The position numbers were made by a program, and so were the translations under genes. This document shows positions 1 through 12,330 of a stretch of 64,000 bases of DNA, piece by piece. Every line of letters starts with the position of its first letter. Within the stretch, counting starts at the first letter, position 1. Origin of the DNA: Lingula anatina (taxonomy: Eukaryota; Brachiopoda; Lingulata; Lingulida; Lingulidae); assembly GCF_001039355.2 (NCBI RefSeq), contig NW_019775495.1:130977-194976 (forward strand), in the 5' to 3' direction. The notes under the pieces are model-generated. The model saw only the letters and a program-made list of their open reading frames with translations, had not been told where the DNA came from and searched no databases.

Positions 1-39
1 TTTCACATTTGCTTTAAGTTTTAGTTTGCTTTTTATCAC

Positions 40-88
<49 letters not shown>

Positions 89-588
89 ACAATCTTCTCT
101 TTCTAAAGTATTGCACAGATTTTTAATCAAATGTTTGGGGATTTTGCTTCAATTAATAGAAGCAAAGTACTTTGGACATCTTTGAGCTCAAAAATGTAAA
201 TGTGACATAGATGTGCAATAATTGTATCCCTGTGCTAATGTATTTTGGATTCTACTGCTTACTGTCAGCATGAACAATGTACTAAATTTCTGGTTGTAAG
301 TCACCTCTTTTCATTGTTTCCTGAATTTTATAACAATTACAAAGGTGAAGGGAACTGTTTTTTAACAATATTTTTAGGAAGTTTAGTTTATGCCACGTTA
401 ACTGAAATTGGTATACATGTTTTTCAGTAACAATGTTTCACTTTCTTTTTTTATTTCACATGCACTTTTCACTCTTGCTTGCGGTGTGTGCTCTCTACTC
501 TGCATGCTGTGACCATATTGTGCTTTCATCCAATTGCTGGCCTTATTTTCACTGTGTTACCGTGCCAACCACCCATCTGACCAATCAG
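1..588. other. Intron sequence with a long poly-T tract
   Basis: A pure T run occupies roughly 41-86. No exon with good splice signals could be supported before 589. Short open frames here have no recognisable composition or motif. This is probably an intron of the CCCH gene. Confidence 0.4.
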
Positions 589-3500
589 TGTCCTTGGTTC
601 CTACCGCTGCTGGCAGTGCAGGTGCACTCATTACTAATAGCCATAGTGTAAATTATTACGATGACAACGGTCAGGTATAAACACTTCTTTTTCTAGACCG
701 GGAGCAGTGCTGAAAAAAGATTAAGCCTTCATTAACCTAACCTGTTTTCAAAAAGCTTTCCACCAAACTAATATTACTTATTGTCTGAAAATTTGTTAAT
801 ATATAACATTAATGCGATGAGTTTATTCTTTGACTTGACTTTTAATAGTAAAGTATGACCTGAGACAAATGAAGATGACTTTTTAACAAAGTTAATGACT
901 TGACATGACTTTCATATCGCATTCATGTTGGCCTCTTTCATAAATAACAGTAACCACAATGACTGACTCCATCATCAGACTCAAAGTTGGAGCAAAGACT
1001 CCATTCAGTAAAGGTGACTGTGAATTGGTGTCTGATGCACCAACAACTTCAAAATTGAATAATAATTTCCTCTGGTCTCATTACAAAAGAGTGACTTTAA
1101 CCTCGCTTCAAGACAGTGACCTCTGATGTCATTACAAGACAATGACCTCTGACCTAATTTACAAGACAATGGCCTTTGACCTATTTTACAAGACAATAAG
1201 CTCTGGACTCCTAAGAAGGTAACATCAAATTGGAAAAGACAGTACTATAATGACAGTTTTTCTATTACGACCCACCCTTGAAATTTCCTCTAATGCAACC
1301 TAATTTTATGGCATTTATCATTTGTTTAATGATGTTGGCCTTGCATAGATATAACCTTTTTGGTATTAATTAATCCTTATTTGATGTGCTTTATTACTGT
1401 ACAGTGGCTCTAAGCAAATCTTGTTTCAGCACAGCCAAGGTCCTATCTTATTCTTTATTTTATGTTGACAAGAAAAGGCTTGCTGCTAAATATCAGGATT
1501 TTATAGAAGTCCCGAAAGCCCTCCCCCCCCCCCTCCACCTACAACATTGATTATCGAAATCCATCACTTGTCCTAGGTAGCAGTCTAATCAAATGATATA
1601 CTGTATAAAGATACATCTTTGAAAGCCTGTTAAGGTTCTTGTTGTGAGTAATTGCACAAAACACTAGAATTCATGTGTTAATCACAGTTACTTACACCAC
1701 CATATCATTCCAACTCGGTACCACATGTTTTTACTAGTATATTTAGCTTTAACCGCTTATATTAAGAACACTACCCTGGCAACTGCAGTGCTGCAGAGTG
1801 TGGCTAGAAGCACAATATTTGCAGTAAATCTTTTGCTAAAATGAAACAAGCTAGGGGAGCTTTAAGTTTAAATGTTTGGATCTCCCTTTTCAACTAGATT
1901 TCTTTTTAGCAAAATGTCTTTTTAACTACTGCACATGAATGTTTCCATGTTTGGTATCAGCTTCCTCTTCATAATGTGAAGAAAGTCCATTGCTCCAAAC
2001 ATTTGCCCTAACATTCAGCCTTTTGCCCTTATATGTGCAATAAAATTCTACAGATAATTTTATCAACCTTATCCAAGTATTTTTGTTAAATGTTTTAGTC
2101 GAAATTTTCTCAATATACAATATACGACACAAGAGAGGGGGGGGGGATGGAGAAAAAATGTTTGCTGTAGGTACAAAACATCAGTTTATTTTAAAACACC
2201 TTGAATGGTAAGCATCAGTAGTCAGTTTCTGGCATAGTAGCAACTGATTATTTTGATTTTATCGTGATCAGTTGATAGAACATATACCAAATTAAGAAGC
2301 ATCATTTTTACCCCTAAGTAAATTTTGTTAAATCAGTAGTGCAGTTTGTGGCTCACAAGGAACAGTGGAGATACAAAAAGCAGATCTTGAATTTGCTTGT
2401 GGTAATAAAAACACATTTTGCCAATGGATTTGCATATCAATGCTTATAACTGTCTCCCAAAAAAGCTTACACCATCCAGTATTTTGCAGCAAGTCAGCTT
2501 GTCCTGTGTACTTTATCATATTTTGCTTAGAATTATAAGTAAATGGTTTGCTACATCTCAAAGTTATATTTCTGATCACTATGCTTCTTGGATATTTTAG
2601 TTGATATCACTTTCTGAGCACTGCTAATTATTTTTACTATTCTAAGAGCACTATTTTACTTCTAAATGTTGCATCATGGTCTTAAAAGGGAGAAAAGGGC
2701 AATATTAACTTGAATGTTGTTACGGAAGAAAATGTCTTCACACTGGATGATTTTAGCTTATTTTTTAAAGGTCTTTTGTGATGTCATGTCTCTACTACAC
2801 ACAGTTGCTATGAAAGCAGATACTGTTTTCTATTTAGGAAGCATTTTTTGCTCTCAGCAAAGAACTCTAAAAATCTTGCTAAAAACATCACAGTGCATTA
2901 TGCTTTGCTTGTATTTAAGGGAATGGTGCCCCGTATTGGCCTTGTAACATCTTTATTATTGCATCAAGTTTCATGCCCCAGTGAGCTCACTATAACAATT
3001 ACAAAGTCAGACTTGCAGTAACCACTTCACAATAACTGAAACACCTATCATATGCCAACCAATTCTTTGACCAATTGATAAGCCACTGTGGTATTCTTGT
3101 GACCAAATGGCATTCCTTTTTTATTTTATTTTATTTTATTTATTTATTTATTTATTTTTTTTTTTTTTTTTGTAAGTTTTGCATTGCACTGCCTTGAAAT
3201 TGCCCTGCATTGAATCATTATGAGCCCTTCCCCTTATGAAAAAATAATTGTCAGTTCACTTTCAGACATAATGTTGTGTCTTCATGCCCAACTTTTAAAT
3301 GATTTTTTTTTTCTGTGTTAAAAGCTTTAAAATGTTGTAACTTCATCTGTTACAAATGTTTCTAAAGTTAAGTACCGAAAGCACTACTCAATTTTCAAAC
3401 ATAAAAATTCCCATGCAAAATGATTTATTCATTAATTTAATCAGAAATTTTCAGGCATTGACAGTTTATGTACACGAACTATTTTTTACTCTAGTATACC

Positions 3501-4401
3501 TAGCATGAGCTCTACTGGGCTTGTTTGTCCCCAGGCTTGAAAAACATAATATGTAGTTTTATCATAAGCTGACATTTAATATGAAAGTCAAGATAGGTCA
3601 TTTTGTATACTGAAATTTAATAAATGACAAAGCACATTGCCTTTTATTAAGTTATTCCAAATGTGAAAATTTTCAGTCGTGAAAAATGTTACAAGGCCAT
3701 TTGTAATTAATAAGCAATTGTCCACACACATCCAGTTGTCCAAATAACAAGTGTAAACTTAATGGAAGATAGCTTTGTCATTGTTAACTTCCATTAAGTT
3801 AGCATTGCGCTGAGTGGCCACCTAAAAGGCAACTGGATGCCCAGTGACCTTAGTTTGTGTTCATTGTTTCAGTTACTGGACACCCTGCCAGTGTGCAGAG
3901 ATTTTAAGTCGGGTCAGTGCCAGCGACCACAATGCAAGTATGTGCACTTAGTAGAGGGTGAGTAGAAATATTTAAAACTTCTGAATTTTTGACATTCAGT
4001 GTTTCTATTACATCGATTGCTAATTATTTGTCAACTAAATATTGGCATTATTTTATGGCAGAATATGGTAGAATATTTTGATGTTGTACAATGATTTTTT
4101 CGTTGTGACAAAGTAGCTAGTAATGGAAAGCTGATGCCATCAACTGTGAGAGTAGTATTTTCTTACTGATCAATTTTGAAAGAGATGGATATTATTTCAT
4201 ATGGTAAGAATTGAAACTCCTCTCAAATTATTGTATCAGTAAGATGTTAGATAATAGTGACCACTTTCTCCATCTTCAGATTATGTGGAAACGAATGATG
4301 GAAAAATTACCATCTGCCGAGACTTTGTCAAAGGTAAATGCTCGCGCCCAATGTGCAAGTATTACCACATACCGGTGTTGATTCAACCAATTGTGATCTA
4401 G
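589..4401 (+). CDS. Tandem CCCH zinc-finger RNA-binding protein, C-terminal exons (5' end outside the window)
   Basis: Three exons join in frame: 589-674, 3873-3957 and 4280-4401, with AG acceptors, GT donors and a TAG stop at 4399-4401. The first encodes a Gly/Ala/Ser linker ending NYYDDNGQ. The next two each hold one C-x7-C-x4-C-x3-H finger (CRDFKSGQCQRPQCKYVH and CRDFVKGKCSRPMCKYYH), and the protein ends nine residues after the second. This spacing is that of fingers 2 and 4 of muscleblind and finger 2 of ZC3H10, which bind single-stranded RNA in splicing or small-RNA control. The family is clear but the exact orthologue is not. Unlike MBNL and ZC3H10, nothing long follows the fingers. The two introns are about 3.2 kb and 0.3 kb. 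Upstream exons lie before base 1. Confidence 0.8.
675..3872 (+). other. Large intron of the CCCH zinc-finger gene
   Basis: The stretch runs from the GT donor after 674 to the AG acceptor at 3871-3872. It contains C and G homopolymers (near 1518 and 2136) and a TTTTA/TTTA simple repeat at about 3118-3171. I see no coding exon whose phase would fit. Confidence 0.5.
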
Positions 4402-7400
4402 ATGCCATGTATTAGGAGAGTGAGGACTTTTCCCGAAGCCATGAAAGATATGAAACTATTGCCCAATTGTTTCTCTTTGAGATAATCAAGCTGCCATATA
4501 AAATGAGGATTAAGAATCCATTTAGCCATGACAGGTGCCTGTAAAACAAGGACTAAAGAAATGAGAGTGATTGCAGTCTTCTCTGAGTGCAGAATTTTGC
4601 AATAAGACTTGGATGTTCAGTTGGCCTCTTTTGTAAGGGAACGAGATCTTTAATTGGGTCAAGGTCTTTCGAGGTCAAGAATAATGTGTTCTGGAGGATA
4701 TGTAGGTAGATTTACACAATGTGGCAGGTATAAGGGATGTTATAGTCCTAGTTACTTTAGTATAAAATTGCCAAATAATAAAATAAAAGTGGTCTCATAT
4801 CACCCATTGAAAACTTTTATTGGGTGTTCGCAACCCTAGTTGTTACTTATGTACTTGTTGTCAAAATTTACAGTTACTTTTTATATACATTCAATATTGA
4901 GAGTTATCCATTCTATATGCAAAGAAGTACATTGCAGTTGTGACAGCTCCCAAGCCAAATTGAAAAAAAAAATCCGTCTTTTTTAAGGGCTAGCTTTAGT
5001 TTATTGATTACTCTAAAGCATTTGATATTGTTATAATAATGTTTTCACTTTTGCCAATGGGCAGGAAAAAAGCAACACTGCTTAGATTGTTGGTTGAAGT
5101 ACCTTGCAAAATTTATAGGAACAACTTAGCTTTGTGGTATCCATGGCAACACAGATAAGATGGCTGAAGCTACTTTGGTTGCTAAGCTTTAATGAAAGTG
5201 ACGCATGATCCGACTACTATTTAGCGGTGCTATGTTTCCCCCCAAAGATTAAACCAGTACATATATATGATCTCCTTAATTAGTGTATTATATCAAACTG
5301 TTGGGTAGTTTTTTTCATCTGGTTTAATCTTAGCAGTGAAATATAGCACTCTAAGTGTGTGTATATATACATCTTATATATAGTTTACTTGCAAGTGGTT
5401 CATACAACTTTATATCTGACCTGGCCTGGCTTTTATAATGTGTACCTTACAGAACAGATTAAGAGTGCTCAATATTACAGTATATAGAACTTGTATGTTA
5501 CATATACATATGTTATTGTCAAGAGAGCATGGAGAGAATGGAGGTGGGCTCCAAGGAGTTTTTTTAATGAAAAGTGATGGGGATTTTTTTTCTAAGGAAA
5601 TGTATATCCCATGGAGGTGATTTTCTGCAAAAGGCGTAAAAAGAGTGTGTTTCGCAGGTTGTTTTCTGACAGTTAAACACGAAAGTGCAATGCAATTTTT
5701 ATATGTCCAATATAAAACCCAAATTTAATTGATTCCATTACAATTCTATGTGCCATAAATAAGAATAGTGACAGTCTGACAGGCTGGCCATATGATGGAG
5801 AAAAGTATGGACATACAAGTTTGTAAGTAACATCCCTATGGGGCAGAATGGACCCTCCCAGAGGCAGAATGGCTATTACACCAGATGAGTTTATTTTGTT
5901 CTGTTTAAGGGGGTGGAGGTCAAAAATCCATGCTAGTTAGAATATATTTTATCTTATTTGATGTATTGTTTGTAGATTGGTATTACTTATACTATTATTA
6001 CAACTATTATAATTATTAATTATTATTATAGTGCATTTTTAATTGACTTGTAAGTAATTTTTTCTTTTATTTAGTTAAGTTTTACATGAGTTACTACATT
6101 GTGACTATTTGTAGTGCGTACTTTATTCAAGATGTACACCAGAGTCGAGTAAGGGGATATAGGGTTGCAAGGCGTAGGGGAATTTTTTGAGTACTTGTAT
6201 GTATGTACTTGTCATTGTTGAAATGGTGCAGAGAATTTTAAAGTTAAAAAACTTCCATATAAGGAAGGAATCAATGATACCAAATACAGTTTTAAGCTAT
6301 TTTGATACAAGCTTAATTGATAAGTTACTTTAACATAAAAAAATAATAAAGAAAATTTTGCCTTTGTTTTAAACTGAGGCGTTAGTGTGTTGGTAGTAAC
6401 AAAAATTGATGTTAATTGGTAAAATGTGAAGGGAATCACTCAAAGTGTGATATAAAGATTTCCTGTTTACTTTGTAATCATTATCATAGTGAGTAGGTAC
6501 AGTATAACTAGCACTATTGGATCTGTATAGTTGTTTTCGTGTTAAACAAAGTGGGCACTGGTCGTCCACTTTTAAAAGAGGTGCTCATTTTCAGCTCTTG
6601 TTCAGTCCATGGAGTACGAATGATGAAGCAGTTATCCAAATTTTGAAAATGAGTTATTGAAAATTGGAAAAAGTGACACATCCTGTTATTGTGACTTAAT
6701 ATATATGTTTACTTACAAACAATCTGCCATGAACAGTTCTTTGTAAGTAAGCTTAGAAAAATTTTCAGTGTCTTTCTTCCTGCCCCCCATCTCTGTTGTC
6801 CATTCACCAAATCCTTTGAACATATAGAAAATTAAAGGAAATTCTTATATATTAGAAATAATTCCAGTAACTTAAAAAATGTTATCTTTTTTGTAATTTG
6901 AGATATAAAGCATAAAAATGTCTTCAAAATGCCTTCCCAGTACAGAAGAGGGACAGGGTTCATTTTGATTGAAATATTCCATTATTTTAATTTCTAATTA
7001 ATCTTGAATACCAAATTAAGTGATTGATCTTCAAAGCAAGCTGAGTAAAATGGAATTGTCATAGAATATGCACATAACAGGGTGAAGATCTTATTTTCAT
7101 GCGAAATTGAAAGCCTTCAGATTTCTGCTCCACAACTGAACAAGAGCTTGTGTCAAAAAACACAACGTTAAGAACAAATGTGTTTATAATTACTTGTACA
7201 TTTTAATTTCCATATATATATTATATATAAATCTTTGTGTCAGTTCTCAAGGTTGAATTACGTTGATAGTCCACTGTAATGATGATTAAGTAGAACGTGA
7301 TGTTTTGAAGATTTGAGTAATGGTTTGCTGTTTTATATAATAATAGCCCAAGATGATTTTAGTGGAATATTCTTGAATTGGATTTTAAGTGACATTGCAT

Positions 7401-7790
7401 TGGTCTTGATTTTTAAAACTTTCAGATTCATATTTTTCCAAAGTATTTAATCAGGTGTTTTAATTAATCTAGTAACTAGTGGATATCAATGATTTTAAAA
7501 AATGTTAATTCACCAATTATTGTAAAAAAGGAGTACAATGATACAATGACATTGGTAAAAAATTTATATAATTTTTGTGATATTTTAATACCAGTTCTGT
7601 TACCTATACCAAGTAGCTGTGTACAAATTTTACAGTAGTTATGTATATCGTAAGAAAAATCTTGTTCAAGTGTTGTCGATGCAATGTCCAAAAGGGACTC
7701 TAAAAAGCTGCCTGAATGCTGCTAGGTTACTGAACGTTAAATGTATTATTTACATATTGAACGCCATATAGTTTCCAGTCTAGTCACATG

Positions 7791-7819
7791 GGTGGTCACA
7801 TGATTGTCATGTGACCACC
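7791..7819. other. Perfect 13-bp inverted repeat
   Basis: GGTGGTCACATGA is followed by a 3-nt loop (TTG) and its exact reverse complement. Each arm contains a CACATG E-box-like core. Function unknown. Confidence 0.6.
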
Positions 7820-8517
7820 ATCAGCGAATTGAAAAATGCGATGGTGGTTAATTTGTTTTGTTTGTAGTACATGCTTTATAAGATCACACTTGAACAAGAT
7901 TGTAGTTCGTCTTTTTTTTTTCATTTTGTTACAATGTTGTTTAAGAAACATTGGATTTTGCAGTGGGGACGTTACATGTCAAACATTGGACGTCACCATC
8001 ATTGTTATGTATCCTATTGTTACTGATATTGGATTTGTTTATTTTCGAATGAAAGATATTAAAAAGACATGTGATGTCTTCTTTCAAGATATTTTCAAAA
8101 AAAAGTGAAAAAAATGAAAGTTGCCGTATAGTTGTGTTTCAAGTCAATTGCATCACTACAAAATTGCATGATGTAATAGCTTTCACGTACCCGCCCACAT
8201 AGGACTAGCACTTTACTCTGCTCCCCTGCCGTTAGGCTGTCATGACAATTTTACTGCAAGGTTTTTGTATAAAGATAGATGATGATGATGCAGGATGGGA
8301 CTATTTTGCCTAGCTTTTTCCAGCTTTTTTGCAGCTATTGATATAACATTCTGTACTACTGTAAAGCCCTGTCACCTGGTTTCATGATCTGTGGTGGGCT
8401 GTTCTTGTCTGCTGTTAGCTATTGTATTGTAAAATATCTTGAAAGAACAATGAAATTCAGTGGGTAGACTTCAAAAACACCGCTTAAGTGTGCATGCTAT
8501 CCAGTAGGCCGAAGACA

Positions 8518-8549
8518 GGTTACGACCTTGCCAAATCAAGGTCATAACC
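8518..8549. other. Inverted repeat containing a TCAAGGTCA half-site
   Basis: The arms GGTTACGACCTTG and CAAGGTCATAACC pair with one mismatch across a 6-nt loop. The right arm overlaps TCAAGGTCA, the extended half-site bound by monomeric nuclear receptors of the ERR/SF-1 type. With no gene nearby the resemblance may be chance. Confidence 0.4.
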
Positions 8550-11036
8550 TCTCAAGGTCGGGCATTTGAAGGTTACAGGAAGTTCACAAAATCCAATGCC
8601 TTAATAACAAGGTAGAGACTACTGCTTTGTGCTTTGCCATTATAAGTTGATTGTATAGGACAAATTGAGCAAGAGCATAGAGTGGAGAGGCTTCTTGGTG
8701 CTGCATGAGATATGTTGGGCGCTTTTCTCTCACGAGGCATTGGACCATTCCTTGATGGTGCTATTTTGTGTGGTAGACATGGTGCATTTGATTCTCAAAA
8801 CTGACAAAGCAAGTTGCCATAGGATTTCTTGAAATCCATGATTCAAAACATTTCCGTAAAATTTCTTGTCCTTTTTTTTTCTAAGTTGGGAGGATAAGTA
8901 GTCCTTCGTTCACCATGGATGAAAAAAATGTGCCAAATGTGCTTTTTTTCCAAGGTGCAAGAGGAATAATGGCCCAGTTTTGGGAGTAAAAGTGGATAAT
9001 CATTCTAAATTCCTAATTCGAGTGCCTCTTTTAAATAGTAATGGGATATGGCGTTTTCTCCTTCAGAGAGATGGAAGTTTTCTATGAAGTATATTTGAAC
9101 CATTTGATAAAGGATAGAGGGGATATGTGCTGTGGAAATTCTTGAATTTTTGGTTCACGAACTCAGTTCGGTAAAACAAAAAAAGAAAAGAAGAGTGGAA
9201 ACTTGCACACCAGAATCTCCTTTGCTCTATGCTCTTGCCATTGCTGCAATTTGATACCTGTGTGTCTGTTGTCTTAGCTCCAAGCTCTTACTTGTATCCA
9301 CCACTCTGAACTGAAGTATTCTTGGGCTGAATAAATGCTTACTCAGAGTATAATACATTATTCACACCAAAAAATCAAAGTTGTTTTTATTATTATTTGT
9401 ATGTTTGCTTCTTTATCTGCTGCTTGTATGAATGAGACACTGATTATCAAGCTGTATACTCCCATGCCAGAATCACCATGACAACATAGTATCCCACAAT
9501 GCATTGCAAACAGGCTTCCCAAACCCCATGCGAGAGATAAAGTAAATTGTTACACTGATCATGTACATACATGTAAATGTGTACTGCTTTGCCAGAGTAT
9601 AAGTGGAAGCATTTTTTGCCCTTTTCGTGAAGATCTTTCTGTAATCAATCACAATGTCATGGGTAGCGTAAAATTATGCTATAAACTAAACTAGTGGTAT
9701 CCTTTGCCTAACCATTTTAAGTTTTTTTTTTTAATTTGCAGGATGAATTCCATGCTACATAAACAAGCTATTGTCAGGCACATCAGATTGTGACAAGACA
9801 ACTTTTACACACTCAAATAAAAAAGATGGGTTGAAATGTACATCTCCACTTTAAGATTGGAAATTTGTTCCACTTCTAACCTGTTGAATGTCACTGTCCC
9901 TAGTGATCAAAAAACATATTTTATACTTTTTTGTGAAACCAGCCACATACCTGCAGAGACTTGCTTTTGTACAATTTCCTTCCTGTTTGTTTTTCCCACT
10001 TTGTATTAATTTTGTCAAAACTGAAACTTAAATTTCTCATTGAGAAGCTCTAAATGCATAATGCCCATAGTTTTGAAAATGGCAAAATAAATTTAACATG
10101 TCTTTATTTAATGACAATCTAAAAAGTAAACAAATTGCACCAGACTTTTTTTTAGGATTAAAGCTGTATTAACTCATCCATTTTTTTAAACAGAAATGCA
10201 TACATCATCCCAGGGAACCCACAGGTTTCCAAGATGGGTACAGGGATGAGATATAAGGACAATGGAGTTCTTATTCTGGTACATGTTTTTATGGTCTGTA
10301 AATTTTAATTTGGCACATCCTAAGATAGCTTTTCTTAATATTTAAAGTTTACAGTTCAAATAAATTAATGAAAAAAAGCAAAATTTTAAGAATAAAAATT
10401 GTTTTAATTATACAAACACATGTACAAGTATTTAAGAGAAGGATGTGTTTCAGTGATTTAAACTGCAAAAGAGCTTATTTCATGTGGATTTCAAAGATTG
10501 CCATCAAAAAAAGTGACAGATTCACACATACTCCTAGTGCGCATTTAAACCAGTATTTGGGCCAACGGTCACATAATAGCTACAAACTTATCAACTCTGT
10601 CAAAGCAGAACTGGAGCTCAAACAATTCTATGTTCAAGAGACACAATAACGCATCAAACCTTCACACAGGAAGATATCAATGTTTATGGTATGCTCCTTT
10701 TCATCAGTACATGACGGAACGAAAGAGACGTTACAAGACTTGGTTAAATCAGCTCTACATGTACCAGATTAGGTTGAGCACTGTAAAAGAATTTGATTAT
10801 TCTGGATTCACACAAAATTTCAGAAAAACTTCATTAATTAAAATTATTATTTAAAAAGCATACCCAGCATAAAAAGTTACTAGGTAGGCTCTCCATGATA
10901 TTTTACTGTTGAATTTTCCTACTTTAAAAAAATCTCAAAGTACTTACTTATTGAGACATTTATTGAAATGTCACAGTTACTAAAATACTTTTGAAGGATT
11001 TTGCTTTTCTCTTTGTGTACATACATGTACAATGTA

Positions 11037-11115
11037 TTAATAATAATAATAATAATAATAAGATTCTTATATGGCGCCTTACATTCTATCTCAAGGCGCC
11101 TTACAATAATGGCTA
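11037..11115. repeat. AAT microsatellite joined to a short inverted GGCGCCTTAC-type repeat end
   Basis: An (AAT)n tract is followed by ATATGGCGCCTTACATTC and then, inverted, AAGGCGCCTTAC. This looks like the tail of a dispersed invertebrate repeat. I cannot name the family. Confidence 0.4.
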
Positions 11116-12277
11116 ATATACTAAAATCATTAAAATGACTACAATATTTTAATCATAAACTCTCATTGGAAACCATTTAAAATTTAAACTACTAAAAATC
11201 AATCTTATTAAAAAAAAAACATATATATATTAAAATATGTATTATTCAATATAAGCACTTTTTTATAATAATAATGAAAATAATTGATAATACTGTATTT
11301 ATCATATAGTGAACAGGGAATCAAGTTAATTGTCTTTGAAGGATGCACCCCAACAATAACAACTGATATAAATATATATTTTATTTCTGAAAATCAATTT
11401 CTGTCAACAATTTCCTATAAACATGAAATAATTTGCTAGAAATGACATTTTCAACCACTAGCTACATGTAAGTTTGAAAAAATATGTAACAGCTACAGCC
11501 TGTACAGCCCTGTTCAACAGACATTGTTGATCTACAGGTATATCTTACATGCCCAACCAACAACTAAAACATTATATACAAAGGAAGTCCCAAACAACAA
11601 CAAATGCTAATAGCAAGATTTATACAGGTTTTCACATTTTTGAAAAAAAGGAAGAACTAATGTGAATGTTAATCAATAGGGGGCGATAGTGTACACAACA
11701 GCAGCCAGCAAAGGTAAGAAGATAATAGAACATCTGACAATTGGACAATACATTTTCACTGTCAAATCGGTATATGAAAACCTGATTGACAATATTAAGT
11801 ACTTCTCTTAGTACATCAAATTATTGTCATTTGAGGTGAAAACATATTTCACCTTCTCATTAGAAAGTTTTTTAACTTGAAAATTTCAGTAAATATTTAA
11901 GTCTTGGATAAATAAAACTGTGCTATGTATATGGTTCCACCCACTGCTTAGCTTTTTCTCATTAATTTTTTGGCATTTTTTAAAAAATTTAATTACATAT
12001 CCAATTAACCTTTTCCAGTTAGAAATCTGAGAAACTGCTATTGTAACAATGACTTTTCACAAATTAGAATAATTATTTCACATACAAAATGGTTCAGAAA
12101 AAAGCAATCCCAATTTCTTTTAAATTTTAAACAAATTTTCACATATGATCACATGCGGTATAACAGTAAAGGCTTTGCAGCTACAGTAAGATGTAAAATT
12201 ATGTTCAAATCTACTGATTTCAAAATAAAAAGGATGAAAGAAAAAGAAAGAAAGAACTGGAGTATTGACAGCTTATT

Positions 12278-12283
12278 TTTATT
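12278..12283 (-). terminator. Polyadenylation signal of the acidic-protein gene
   Basis: AATAAA on the minus strand, about 50 nt past the stop codon. The spacing suggests a short 3' UTR. Confidence 0.5.
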
Positions 12284-12330
12284 ACATTTTACACAGGCGT
12301 ACATTGAATTCAGTATTCATTGATTGCATA

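Larger units (their letters stand above)
4402..11746. other. About 7.3 kb without a supported gene; proximal part probably 3' UTR of the CCCH gene
   Basis: No open frame in this stretch has family features. A possible alternative terminal exon follows a pyrimidine tract and AG near 9741, and an AATAAA lies at 9816-9821, but neither is proven. Two short hairpins (7791-7819 and 8518-8549) and an interspersed-repeat end (about 11037-11115) are the only structures I can name. The unique sequence stops at about 11746, where the duplicated block begins. Confidence 0.4.

Noticed and set aside
9741-9821. Possible alternative last exon of the CCCH gene with AATAAA
   Set aside because: Only an AG after a T tract and a signal hexamer support it; the six-codon frame cannot be tested without transcripts.
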